From: Microbacterium sp. AZCO
GTDB lineage: Bacteria; Actinomycetota; Actinomycetes; Actinomycetales; Microbacteriaceae
Assembly: GCF_039614715.1 (NCBI RefSeq)
Contig: NZ_CP154857.1
Location: 2,046,001 to 2,110,000 of the forward strand
DNA: 64,000 nt
Reading direction: 5' to 3'
Under the pieces are notes generated by a model. That model ran no database searches. It was not told where the DNA came from and worked only from the letters and a program-made list of their open reading frames with translations. A program made the translations under genes and the position numbers. Positions 29,712 to 37,589 of the stretch are shown one piece after another. How positions within the stretch are numbered: position 1 is the first letter of the stretch; every line of letters starts with the position of its first letter.

Positions 29712-30620
29712 TCAGGGACGAGACCCGGCCTGCCCGAGTGCCTCGTGCGCCGCGCGAAGACCGCGCAAGGCGTCCATGACGTCCTCCGGGTGGAACAGGA
29801 TGTCCTCCGCGATCGGTCTGATGGAGGTGAGACCGCGAGCCGCCAGGGCGAGGTCGCGGCGGCGGTCCGCCTTCTGAGATGCCCAGCCGCTGTGGAACTT
29901 CTCGCCGTCGCACTCGACCACGAGCCACCCGTCCAGCACCAGATCGACGCGTCCGACACCGTCGATCTGTACCTGCAGCTGCACCTCGAACCCGAGGGCG
30001 AGCGCCATCAGCCTCACGAAGGTCTCCGGTCCGGACTCCGCGCGTCCGTCGACGAGCCCGCGGAGCACCCGCCGACGGGCCGGCACACGCGCGAAGATCT
30101 CGTCCAGATCTTCCAGTGAGATGAGACCGAGGTTCAGGGCTGAGTCCAGAGTCGCGACCGCGGCCCGCGGAGACTGACACGTCGTCGCCTGCGCGAGAGC
30201 GTCGATGAGACCGACGCACGTCGCGCGCGGGTGCGGTGATCGCTGGAGCGGTCTCCAATGCCAGATCTGCGTCCGTTTGCGGGGCGTGTGCTTCCACGTC
30301 CCGCGCTCGAAATGCACGTGTGTCTTCGATCGCTTCAGCACGAAGACGCCGAGCGGCTGCAGGACAGAGACGCAGGCCAGCCGACCACCCTCTTTCACCG
30401 CGGCGACGATCTCGTCGGAGGCGCCCGCGCACAGGAACACCCCCCGACGCACGGTCGTGAGCGAGCCGGAGGCGACGGCGCCGGCGAGATCGCGCTTCGT
30501 CCACCCGAACCGACGGAGGTCGGCCGTCGTGAACAGGCGCGGGTCGACGGCAGTGCCGTCGGGCTCGAGATGACCGGCGAGGGCTTGGGCGAGGGCGAGG
30601 TGGCGAGCGGCGCGAGGCAT
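29712..30620 (-). CDS. AbiEi-like / DUF559 nuclease-fold protein
   Basis: A 302-residue protein in two parts. Residues 20-75 resemble the AbiEi-type winged-helix antitoxin domain (FTTADLRRFGWTKRDLAGAVASG then LTTVRRGVFL). Residues 215-300 resemble a DUF559/Vsr-type nuclease core: VDLVLDGWLVVECDGEKFHS, then DRRRDLALAARGLTSIRP, with an E-x-D pair and the trailing DRxRDxxL helix. Such proteins are common in actinobacteria, with no settled role; a DNA-cleaving toxin or a repair factor are both possible. No AbiEii partner is adjacent. The gene is flanked by direct repeats. Confidence 0.75.
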   Translation of the reverse strand: MPRAARHLALAQALAGHLEPDGTAVDPRLFTTADLRRFGWTKRDLAGAVASGSLTTVRRGVFLCAGASDEIVAAVKEGGRLACVSVLQPLGVFVLKRSKTHVHFERGTWKHTPRKRTQIWHWRPLQRSPHPRATCVGLIDALAQATTCQSPRAAVATLDSALNLGLISLEDLDEIFARVPARRRVLRGLVDGRAESGPETFVRLMALALGFEVQLQVQIDGVGRVDLVLDGWLVVECDGEKFHSGWASQKADRRRDLALAARGLTSIRPIAEDILFHPEDVMDALRGLRAAHEALGQAGSRP

Positions 30621-30710
30621 GCGAACACCCTCGGGCTCGGGCCGGCGGTCATATCTGGGCCACGAAGAGTCCGTGGAAAGGAGGCGTCGGCGCCGGGTTG
30701 GGGAGGCGAG

Positions 30711-30802
30711 AGTGTCCCGCAGCTCGGCTGGCTGTGACGACACGCCGGGCATCAGGGCCGCAGGCGCCACTTCTGTCCTGCCGAGCCGAGCTGAGGGACA
30801 CT
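30711..30802. repeat. Copy 2 of the 37-bp repeat inside a 92-bp palindromic element
   Basis: AGTGTCCCGCAGCTCGGCT at 30711-30729 is mirrored by its near-perfect complement at 30784-30802 (18 of 19), enclosing 54 bp. The left arm continues into the 37-bp repeat shared with 29631-29667. The element may be a MITE-like or REP-like palindrome. Confidence 0.7.
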
Positions 30803-30868
30803 GCGGCTGTCGAGTTGAAGAGACAGCGCGGGTCGACTGCGCAGAATGCGCAACACTCCGGCGGGGAG

Positions 30869-30897
30869 TTGAACACTCCGTCAGGGGGTGGTGCAAT
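30869..30897 (+). promoter_or_regulatory. Promoter of the amino acid dehydrogenase gene
   Basis: TTGAAC at 30869-30874, a 17-bp spacer and TGCAAT at 30892-30897 form a plausible sigma-70 promoter about 65 nt before the start codon. ACACTCCG occurs twice just upstream (about 30853 and 30873), a possible regulator half-site pair. Confidence 0.55.
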
Positions 30898-30968
30898 AGA
30901 GAGTGGATGCCGCAAAGCCGCGGCGTCCGCCGAGCACAGCCCACAAGGCCCGCCGAAAGAGGATCGCG

Positions 30969-32048
30969 ATGTCGCACCACCTGCCCCTGCCCGACTTCCT
31001 GCACGAACGCGTGGAGGTGATCACCGGCCGGCGGAGCGGACTGTTCATCGCCGTCGCGCTGCACTCCTCCGTGCTCGGCTCAGGACTGGGCGGCGCCCGC
31101 CTGTGGACGTACGACCACTGGAGCGACGCCCTCGGCGACGCCCTGCGCCTCTCGGCCGCCATGACCCTCAAGAACGCCGCCGCGGGTCTCGACGCGGGCG
31201 GCGGCAAGTCCGTCATCCGCCTCGAGCCTGGAATGACGCTCGACGCCGAGCGCCGGCGCGCGGCGTTCCTCGACCTCGGCGACGCCGTCGAGTCGCTGCA
31301 CGGCCTGTACCGCACCGCTGAGGACGTCGGGTCGACGACGGAGGACATGCTCGTCGTGAGCGAGCGCACAGAGCACGTCGTCGGTCTTCCCGACGCCGTC
31401 GGCGGCTCGGGCGAGCCCGCCGGACCCACGAGCCTCGGCGTGTACGAGTCGCTGCGCGCGACGCTCGAGCGCGTGACCGGATCGTCGGACGTCGCGGGTC
31501 GCCGCATCACCATCGCGGGACTCGGCCAGGTCGGCAGCCGCCTCGCCGTGCGCCTCGCGGCGGAGGGCGCGCGCCTCGCGGTCACCGACGTCAATCCGGC
31601 CAAGCGCGACCTGGCTCTCGAGCTCGGCGCCGAGTGGGCCGAGGCGGGCACCGAGCACCTCATTCCGGCCGACGTCTTCGTGCCCGCGGGCATCGGCGGC
31701 GTCCTCACGGACGAGGTCATCGACGCGCTGGACGCGAAGGCCGTCTGCGGTCCGGCCAACAACCCCCTCGCCTCGCACGAAGGTGCCGACCGTCTCGCCG
31801 CGCGCGGCATCCTGTACGCCCCCGACTTCGTCGTGAACGCGGGCGGCGTCATCTACCTCGACCTTGAGGCGAAGCACCTCGGCACGCGCGCCGAGATCAT
31901 GGATCGCGTCGCCGCGATCGGCGACACGGTGCGCCGCATCTTCGACGAGGCGGAGTCCCGCGGGGTCACGCCGCTCGAGGCAGCCGAAGGGCTCGCCGCC
32001 GAGCGCCTCGCCGCCGGCGCGTCGCACGGCGCCCACGCGCTCGCCTGA
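30969..32048 (+). CDS. Leucine/phenylalanine/valine dehydrogenase
   Basis: A 359-residue Glu/Leu/Phe/Val dehydrogenase that would oxidatively deaminate a branched or aromatic amino acid to a 2-oxo acid with NAD+. The substrate domain includes SAAMTLKNAAAGLDAGGGKSVI near residue 65-86 with the catalytic lysines; the Rossmann domain has ITIAGLGQVGSRLA near residue 180. CGPANNPLA and NAGGVI segments complete the active site. Length fits leucine or valine dehydrogenase more than glutamate dehydrogenase. AAGAGGA gives the ribosome-binding site. A strong hairpin follows the gene. Confidence 0.92.
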   Translation: MSHHLPLPDFLHERVEVITGRRSGLFIAVALHSSVLGSGLGGARLWTYDHWSDALGDALRLSAAMTLKNAAAGLDAGGGKSVIRLEPGMTLDAERRRAAFLDLGDAVESLHGLYRTAEDVGSTTEDMLVVSERTEHVVGLPDAVGGSGEPAGPTSLGVYESLRATLERVTGSSDVAGRRITIAGLGQVGSRLAVRLAAEGARLAVTDVNPAKRDLALELGAEWAEAGTEHLIPADVFVPAGIGGVLTDEVIDALDAKAVCGPANNPLASHEGADRLAARGILYAPDFVVNAGGVIYLDLEAKHLGTRAEIMDRVAAIGDTVRRIFDEAESRGVTPLEAAEGLAAERLAAGASHGAHALA

Positions 32049-32053
32049 GCCCC

Positions 32054-32098
32054 GCCGTGCGACTGAGTGCCAGCGGTTCCGGCACTCAGTCGCACGGC
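32054..32098 (+). terminator. Hairpin after the amino acid dehydrogenase gene
   Basis: Perfect 18-bp arms starting GCCGTGCGACTGAG, with a 9-nt loop, begin 6 nt after the stop codon. No T-run follows, so it is a GC-type terminator or mRNA 3' stabiliser. Confidence 0.75.
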
Positions 32099-32177
32099 AG
32101 GAATCTCCCTGTGCGAGGATGGAGCGGCCCGGCATCGTCGCCGGGCGCGCCGCACGATGAGTCAAGGGAGAAGCCTC

Positions 32178-33770
32178 GTGTTCTCAAGCCCGTACCCCGA
32201 TGTCGAGATCCCCGACGTCAGCGTCTACGACTTCCTCTTCGGGTCCCTCACCGCCGATGATGCGGCCCGCGTCGCCCTCATCGACCCGGCCACCGGGGCC
32301 GAGACGACGTACGGCGCCCTGCGTGCCCAGGTCGACGCGTTCGCCGGAGCGCTCGCCGCGCGCGGTGTGGGCGTCGGCACGACCGTCGCGCTCCTCTGCC
32401 CCAACGTTCCGGCCTTCGCGACCGTGTTCCACGGCATCCTGCGAGCCGGCGCCACCGTCACGACGATCAACTCGCTCTACACGGCAGGCGAGATCGGGAA
32501 GCAGCTCGAGGACGCCCACGCCACCTGGTTCGTGACGGTCTCCCCCCTGCTCGCCCAGGCCTCGACCGCCGCCGAAGCCGTCGGGATTCCGCACGAGCGG
32601 GTCATCGTCCTCGATGGGGCGCACGGGCACCTGAACCTCCGCGAGCTCCTCACCGAGCAGCACGCGGCGCCAGAGGTGAGCTTCGACCCCGCGACGCATG
32701 TTGCCGTGCTCCCCTACTCGTCGGGCACGACGGGCGTGCCCAAGGGCGTCATGCTCAGCCACCGCAATCTCATCGCCAATGTGCAGCAGTCGCGGGTCAA
32801 CATCGACCTCAAGGCCGATGACCGCGTGCTCGCGGTGCTGCCGTTCTTCCACATCTACGGCATGACGGTGCTCCTCAACCTCGCTCTTCGTCAGCGGGCG
32901 AGCCTCGTCACGATGCCCAAGTTCGACCTCGTCGAGTTCCTCACGAACATCCAGAACTTCGGCTGCACCTACCTCTACATCGCGCCGCCCATCGCGGTCG
33001 CCCTGGCGAAGCATCCCATCGTCGATCAGTTCGACATCTCGAGCGTCCACACCGTCTTCTCGGGCGCTGCACCGCTCGACGGCGAGACGGCCGAGGCCGC
33101 CGGCGCCCGCATCCACGCCCGCATGATGCAGGGCTACGGCATGAGCGAGCTCAGCCCCGTCTCGCACGCGATGCCCCACGACCGCCACGACATCCCGGTC
33201 AGCTCGGTCGGCACGATGCTCCCCAACGAGCAGTGCAAGCTCGTCGACACCGAGACGGGCGAGGAGATCACCGAACTCGGCGAGGGCGGCGTCACGAAGC
33301 CCGGCGAGCTGTGGGTGAAGGGCCCGAACGTCATGCTCGGGTACCTCAACAACCCCCAGGCGACGGCCGAGACGCTCGACGCCGACGGCTTCCTGCACAC
33401 CGGCGACATCGCGGTGTATCACGAGGGCGGCTACTTCTCGATCGTCGACCGCGTGAAGGAGCTCATCAAGTACAAGGGCTACCAGATCGCTCCCGCTGAG
33501 CTCGAGGCGCTGCTCCTGTCGCACCCGAAGGTGATGGATGCCGCGGTCATCGGCGTCCTCGACGACGACAAGCAGGAGATCCCCAAGGCGTTCGTCGTCG
33601 CGGCTCCCGACTCCGGCCTCACCGCCGACGACGTCATGTCGTTCGTGTCGGAGCACGTCGCCCCGCACAAGAAGGTGCGGCGCGTGGAGTTCATCGAGGC
33701 GATCCCGAAGTCGACCTCCGGCAAGATCCTCCGCAAGGACCTGCGCGCGCGCGAGCTCGCGCACGCCTGA
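32178..33770 (+). CDS. AMP-forming acyl-CoA synthetase / 4-coumarate-CoA ligase family
   Basis: A 530-residue adenylate-forming enzyme that activates a carboxylic acid with ATP and transfers it to CoA. The P-loop-like AMP motif is YSSGTTGVPKG near residue 181, followed by FFHIYGM near residue 225, MQGYGMSELSP near residue 318, the hinge aspartate in FLHTGDIA, and the C-terminal catalytic lysine in STSGKILRKDL near residue 517. The 4CL-like FHIYG motif suggests aryl or medium-chain acids. The GTG at 32178 has GGGAG 7 nt upstream; a start at 32157 is possible. Confidence 0.92.
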   Translation: MFSSPYPDVEIPDVSVYDFLFGSLTADDAARVALIDPATGAETTYGALRAQVDAFAGALAARGVGVGTTVALLCPNVPAFATVFHGILRAGATVTTINSLYTAGEIGKQLEDAHATWFVTVSPLLAQASTAAEAVGIPHERVIVLDGAHGHLNLRELLTEQHAAPEVSFDPATHVAVLPYSSGTTGVPKGVMLSHRNLIANVQQSRVNIDLKADDRVLAVLPFFHIYGMTVLLNLALRQRASLVTMPKFDLVEFLTNIQNFGCTYLYIAPPIAVALAKHPIVDQFDISSVHTVFSGAAPLDGETAEAAGARIHARMMQGYGMSELSPVSHAMPHDRHDIPVSSVGTMLPNEQCKLVDTETGEEITELGEGGVTKPGELWVKGPNVMLGYLNNPQATAETLDADGFLHTGDIAVYHEGGYFSIVDRVKELIKYKGYQIAPAELEALLLSHPKVMDAAVIGVLDDDKQEIPKAFVVAAPDSGLTADDVMSFVSEHVAPHKKVRRVEFIEAIPKSTSGKILRKDLRARELAHA

Positions 33771-33781
33771 CACCGGCAGAC

Positions 33782-33820
33782 AGAGGGATGCCCCGGCCGC
33801 TGTGGCCGGGGCATCCCTCT
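33782..33820. terminator. Bidirectional terminator between convergent genes
   Basis: Perfect 17-bp arms starting AGAGGGATGCCCCGGCC with a GCTGT loop fill the gap between the ligase gene (plus) and the exporter gene (minus). Confidence 0.9.
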
Positions 33821-33836
33821 GTCATGGTGTCGGCGA

Positions 33837-35462
33837 TCAGGTCGCCGCGGCTTCCTCGATCTCCTCCTCGGGCTTCGCCACGACCTCCGCGGGGAGGTTG
33901 CGCGACAGCATGAGCGAGAGCACGAGGAGCCCGAAGACGATGAACAGCGCCTGCTTGAGGGCCTCGACCTGCGAGTCGGCGTAGTCCTGCGCGACGGCGG
34001 TCGCGACCTCCTCCGACCCTCCGGCCTTGACGACGAGATCCTTCGCCTGCTCCTGGGAGATGATCGGCACGCCCTGCTCGAGGTACTCGTTCACCTGAGT
34101 CCGGGTGTTGGCGTCGATCGTCGCGTTCTGCGCGACGGCCGCGCCGAAGCCCGACGCGAGCAGGAGGATGAAGACAGAGCCCACGATCGCGGTGCCGAAC
34201 GAGGAGCCGAGGTTCTGGAACGTGCCCTGCAGGCCGCCCACCTCGGAGGTGTCGTCCTTCGAGACGGCGTTCATGTTGACGTTGCCGAGCTGCGAGGCGA
34301 GCAGACCGAAGCCCGCGCCGATGACGAACATGCCGACGGGGAACGCCCAGCCCGACAGCTCGGGGCCGATCGCGATGAGCACGAAGAGCATGCCGATCGC
34401 CATTGTCGCCTGGCCCGCGCGGGCGATGTACTTCGCCGAGCGGCGCGAGGTGAGCCACGACCCCAGGATCGAGCAAACGATCAGGCCTGCCGACAGCGGG
34501 AGGATCTTGAGCCCCGTCTCGAGGGCGTTGAAACCCAGGATCGTCTGGAGGTACACGGGCACGACGAAGAACAGCGCCGCGATCGCGAAGTACTGCACGA
34601 GGAAGCCTGCCAGCCCGCCGCGAAGGGCCGGGATCGTGAGCATGCTGACCTTGAGGAGCGGGTTCGCCCCGGCGCGCTCGAGCTTCGCCTGGCGCTTGAG
34701 GAACCACCAGAGCACGAGGATGCCGCCGATGATGAGGTACGTGACCGGCGAGACGCCGAGCGGGGCGATCTCGACGCCGTTGATCGTCGGCGGGTTCAGC
34801 GGGACGAACCAGCCCCAGGTCTTGCTCTGCAGCACGCCGAGGACGAGCAGGGCCATGCCGCCCGCCGACAGGATGACGCTCAGGAGGTCGATCTTGAGCT
34901 TCGGGTCGTTCGGCACGTCCTTGATGCGGCGCGTGAAGATGAGGACGACGATCATGACGATCGTCTCGGCGAAGAAGACGTAGCGCCACGACGCGTAGGT
35001 CGTGAGATAGCCGCCGATGAGCGGACCGGCTGCGGCGGCGAGGCCCGTCACGGCGCCGAGGATCGAGAAGGCCGCGACCCGCGCCTTGCCCGTGTAGTTG
35101 ATCGCGGCGAGGGCGGCGATGGCCGGGATGACGAGCACAGCGCCGAGGCCCTCGACGAGCGACCAGCCGAAGAGCAGCATCCCGATGTTCTGGCTGAGTC
35201 CCGTCAGGAGTGAGCCGATGCCGTAGATGATCGAGCCGATCGTGAACGCGCGCCGGCGCCCCCACTTGTCGCCGAGCTTGCCGCCCGTGAGCATGAACGC
35301 CGCCATCGTCAGCGCGTAGAACGTGATGGCCGCCTGCAGGCCCGTGATCGTCGTGCCGAGGTCGCTGGCGACCTGAGAGATCGAGACGTTCATGACCGTG
35401 CTGTCGAGCACCATCACGAATTGCGCCACGGCGAGGATGACGATGACGAGCCAGTTCTTCAT
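33837..35462 (-). CDS. MFS drug-exporter-type transporter (DHA2, 14 TM)
   Basis: A 541-residue membrane protein with about 14 hydrophobic segments. It opens with the DHA2/EmrB-QacA hallmark FVMVLDSTVMNVSISQVASDL near residue 15, motif A GGKLGDKWGRRRAF near residue 60, and motif C GLAAAAGPLIGGYL near residue 140. A long extracytoplasmic loop near residues 430-495 is rich in charged residues (NEYLEQGVPIIS). The acidic C-terminus is cytosolic. Likely a proton-driven multidrug efflux pump; no adjacent regulator shows what induces it. TATCGT lies 6 nt before the ATG, so it may be leaderless. Confidence 0.9.
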   Translation of the reverse strand: MKNWLVIVILAVAQFVMVLDSTVMNVSISQVASDLGTTITGLQAAITFYALTMAAFMLTGGKLGDKWGRRRAFTIGSIIYGIGSLLTGLSQNIGMLLFGWSLVEGLGAVLVIPAIAALAAINYTGKARVAAFSILGAVTGLAAAAGPLIGGYLTTYASWRYVFFAETIVMIVVLIFTRRIKDVPNDPKLKIDLLSVILSAGGMALLVLGVLQSKTWGWFVPLNPPTINGVEIAPLGVSPVTYLIIGGILVLWWFLKRQAKLERAGANPLLKVSMLTIPALRGGLAGFLVQYFAIAALFFVVPVYLQTILGFNALETGLKILPLSAGLIVCSILGSWLTSRRSAKYIARAGQATMAIGMLFVLIAIGPELSGWAFPVGMFVIGAGFGLLASQLGNVNMNAVSKDDTSEVGGLQGTFQNLGSSFGTAIVGSVFILLLASGFGAAVAQNATIDANTRTQVNEYLEQGVPIISQEQAKDLVVKAGGSEEVATAVAQDYADSQVEALKQALFIVFGLLVLSLMLSRNLPAEVVAKPEEEIEEAAAT

Positions 35463-35550
35463 GTGCCGACGATAGCGCCGGGAAGCGGTCGAGAGCGGGA
35501 GGCTCTACCCGAAACGGGTGAGGAGTCGCGAGACAGCGACGGAAAGAAGA

Positions 35551-35573
35551 AAACCCCCGACAAGCGGGGGTTT
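35551..35573 (-). terminator. Rho-independent terminator
   Basis: AAACCCCCG-ACAAG-CGGGGGTTT, followed on the minus strand by TTTTCTTCTTTCC. It lies just beyond the duplicated tRNA-Ala 3' end and may be the original terminator of that tRNA. Confidence 0.85.
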
Positions 35574-35579
35574 CTCTCG

Positions 35580-35598
35580 GTGGACCTGAGGGGATTCG
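35580..35598 (-). repeat. 19-bp copy of the tRNA-Ala 3' end (possible att scar)
   Basis: GTGGACCTGAGGGGATTCG here is identical to 35736-35754, which covers the T-loop and acceptor 3' end of tRNA-Ala. The 137 bp between the copies contains a terminator hairpin and very GC-rich, non-coding sequence. The arrangement resembles the scar left by an element that integrated at the tRNA 3' end. Confidence 0.65.
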
Positions 35599-35686
35599 CC
35601 CCCACCGCCCCTCCGCGCGCCGCTTCGCGTCGCGCGGAGCCTCTGCGGCGTGGGCCCGCCCAGGGGTTCGAATCGCTCCGCACACG

Positions 35687-35737
35687 ACGAAACGATGGAA
35701 GGGCGCCCGCAAAGCGGACGCCCTTCCATCGTTTCGT
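35687..35737 (-). terminator. Strong hairpin terminator after tRNA-Ala
   Basis: Perfect 19-bp arms (starting ACGAAACGATGG) with a 13-nt loop begin at the last base of the tRNA gene. Confidence 0.85.
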
Positions 35738-35809
35738 GGACCTGAGGGGATTCGAACCCCTGACCTCTTCATTGCGAACGAAGCGCGCTACCAACTGCGC
35801 CACAGGCCC
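35737..35809 (-). tRNA. tRNA-Ala (anticodon CGC)
   Basis: A 73-nt cloverleaf folds cleanly: acceptor GGGCCTG/CAGGTCC, D stem GCGC/GCGC, anticodon stem CTTCG/TGAAG with loop TTCGCAA, and T arm AGGGG-TTCGAAT-CCCCT. The anticodon CGC reads GCG. The G3:U70 pair, the main alanine identity element, is present. CCA is not encoded. A strong hairpin follows directly, and a 19-nt copy of the tRNA 3' end lies 138 bp further on. Confidence 0.96.
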
Positions 35810-35863
35810 GTGAACCTCAGAAACACTATCACGCTCGGCGAGGCACTCCGAATCGTGGATGCC

Positions 35864-36763
35864 TCACTCGCCCGACGCGCGACGCTCGAGCAGGCGCCGG
35901 ACATGCGCCTCGATCTCGGCATCGTCGACGTGTCCGGCGCGCCCGAATTCGCCCGACGCGGATCCGTCGCGGGTGCGACGGGCGGTCTGGATCGACGGCG
36001 GACGCTGCGCGTCCACGCGGGCCCGCATAGCCTCCTCGAGGGCGGCCTCGCGCAGCTTCTCGCGGGCGTCGACCGCGTCGAGCACCGCGGCGGCGCGAGA
36101 GCCCGCAGACGCTGTGAGCGGGCGCGGAAGCTCGCGCGGAGCCCACGCGCGCTCGTCGGCCTGGAGTGCGACGTCCTGCACGGCGAGGGGCGCGCGGGTC
36201 GCGGCATCCATCGTCTGCACGACGGCCGGCGCACGACCGACGCGAGCCATGCGGCGCAGCAGCACGATGCACACGGTCATAAGGCCGACGCCCCACGCGA
36301 GCACGGCCCAGCCGCCCGTCGCGACGAGGTCCCAGACTCCCGTTGCCATGAGGCCGAGCGATGCCAGCGCAATCGACGACGTCAGCAGTCGCGCGCGTCG
36401 TCGTGCGCGTGCCCGGCGCGCGGCGGGAAGGTCGCGGGCGGCCGCGAGGGCCGTGCGGGCTTCCTCGAGCCGGGCCTGGTCGAGCTCGGTCTGGGTGCGC
36501 TTGGCGAGCTCCTCCTGCTCGGCGAGGGCGCGGCGCGCGAGGCGCTGCTGCGCGAGCGCCGTGCGGGCGTTGAGCTCGAGGCGCACCTCCTCGGGCGTCT
36601 CGCTCGTCTCGGCGAGCACCCGGAGGGCTTGATTGAGGCGGACGGCGTTGCGCTCGGCGGCGTCGTACTGCCGGCGGCTCGCCCACGAGGGCAGCAGGTA
36701 GACGAGCCAGAGGAGCGCGGCGACGAGGACGATGACTCCCCCACCCAGCACCTGCCCACCCAT
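35864..36763 (-). CDS. Divisome protein SepX/GlpR-like membrane protein
   Basis: A 299-residue protein: one N-terminal membrane helix (VIVLVAALLWLVYLLPSW, residues 9-26), a long charged coiled-coil-like stretch (about 35-125, rich in RLxLNARTALAQQRLARRAL), a helical hairpin of two membrane segments (about 130-170) and a polar C-terminal tail. This layout and its place beside rimJ-like and galU genes match the actinobacterial SepX/GlpR divisome protein, which links cell division to polar growth. The ATG at 36763 has TACCGT 7 nt upstream. The name rests on topology and synteny. Confidence 0.7.
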   Translation of the reverse strand: MGGQVLGGGVIVLVAALLWLVYLLPSWASRRQYDAAERNAVRLNQALRVLAETSETPEEVRLELNARTALAQQRLARRALAEQEELAKRTQTELDQARLEEARTALAAARDLPAARRARARRRARLLTSSIALASLGLMATGVWDLVATGGWAVLAWGVGLMTVCIVLLRRMARVGRAPAVVQTMDAATRAPLAVQDVALQADERAWAPRELPRPLTASAGSRAAAVLDAVDAREKLREAALEEAMRARVDAQRPPSIQTARRTRDGSASGEFGRAGHVDDAEIEAHVRRLLERRASGE

Positions 36764-36831
36764 GGGAACCACGGTAAGCGAGGGGATGTCCGAGGCCGGT
36801 GATATACCGGCGTGTCTCCCGAACCCCCGGG

Positions 36832-36921
36832 CGCGTCGAATCCCGGGAGCGCGTCGGATCCCGGGAGAGCGTCGAACCCCGAGAGAGCGTCGAACCCCGG
36901 GAGAGCGTCGACCCGGGCGCG
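36832..36921. repeat. Five 18-bp tandem repeats
   Basis: Five contiguous 18-bp units of the form (C/A)GCGTCGAA(T/C)CCCGGGAG start at 36832, 36850, 36868, 36886 and 36904; the fifth is diverged. They fill the gap between the rimJ-like stop and the sepX-like start region. Each unit contains a CCCGGG-type palindrome. There are no spacers, so it is not a CRISPR array. Confidence 0.9.
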
Positions 36922-36925
36922 CGGC

Positions 36926-37555
36926 TCAGGCGTGCAGGCGGTCGGCCGGCGGGATCGTGGCGGCGTCCTGCGGCGCACGTCCCTGCACCCAGCGCTCGAG
37001 AACGCCCTCGGGCACCTCTTCGCGCACGAGCGCGAAGGCGTAGTGATCGCGCCAGTCGCCGTCGATGTGGATGAAGCGCCGGCGCAGGCCCTCGTAGCGG
37101 AAGCCGAGCTTCTCGACGACGCGCAGGCTCGCGCGGTTCTCGGGCCTGATGCAGATCTCCATGCGGTGCAGGCGCAGCTCGTTGAAGCAGATGTCGGTCG
37201 CCATCGCGACCGAGGTCGGCGTGATGTTGCGCCCCGCGAAGCGCTCGCTCACCCAGTAGCCGATCGTCGCCGAGGCGAGCGACCCGCGCGCGACGCCCCA
37301 CACGTTGAGCTGCCCGGCGACCTCGCCGTCGTACTCCATGACGAAGGGCACGCCCTGGCCGTCACGGTACTGCTGCAGCAGTCGGCGGATGCCGAGCCGC
37401 ATGTCGAACGAGACGGGACCGTCGGGGCTCGTGGCCTCCCACGGGCGCAGCCACGACCGGTTGCTCAGCAGCTCCTGCTGCAGCACCCGGGCATCACGCT
37501 GACGCACGAGGCGGATCGACACCGGCCCGTGGCGACGGGGAGCGGTCAGTTCCAA
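36926..37555 (-). CDS. GNAT acetyltransferase (RimJ-like)
   Basis: A 209-residue N-acetyltransferase of the RimJ/RimL type. It shows the GNAT fold with GQLNVWGVARGSLASATIGYW near residue 81, the acetyl-CoA segment FAGRNITPTSVAMA near residue 105 (a degenerate RGxGxG loop), and the terminal RPENRASLRVVEKLGFRYEG near residue 138. It probably acetylates protein N-termini or small amines. The TTG at 37555 is supported by GAGGGG 6 nt upstream. In other actinobacteria it lies next to galU and sepX, as here. Confidence 0.88.
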   Translation of the reverse strand: MELTAPRRHGPVSIRLVRQRDARVLQQELLSNRSWLRPWEATSPDGPVSFDMRLGIRRLLQQYRDGQGVPFVMEYDGEVAGQLNVWGVARGSLASATIGYWVSERFAGRNITPTSVAMATDICFNELRLHRMEICIRPENRASLRVVEKLGFRYEGLRRRFIHIDGDWRDHYAFALVREEVPEGVLERWVQGRAPQDAATIPPADRLHA

Positions 37556-37589
37556 CGAACCCCCTCATCCGGGCGGTCTCACCGTGCCG

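Noticed and set aside
35600..35690. Second tRNA gene next to tRNA-Ala
   Set aside because: The 3' end of tRNA-Ala is duplicated and a TTCGAA-like T-loop occurs near 35666, but no acceptor, D or anticodon arm can be folded.
36832..36921. CRISPR-like regular repeats
   Set aside because: The 18-bp units are contiguous with no spacers and no cas genes nearby; a plain tandem repeat.
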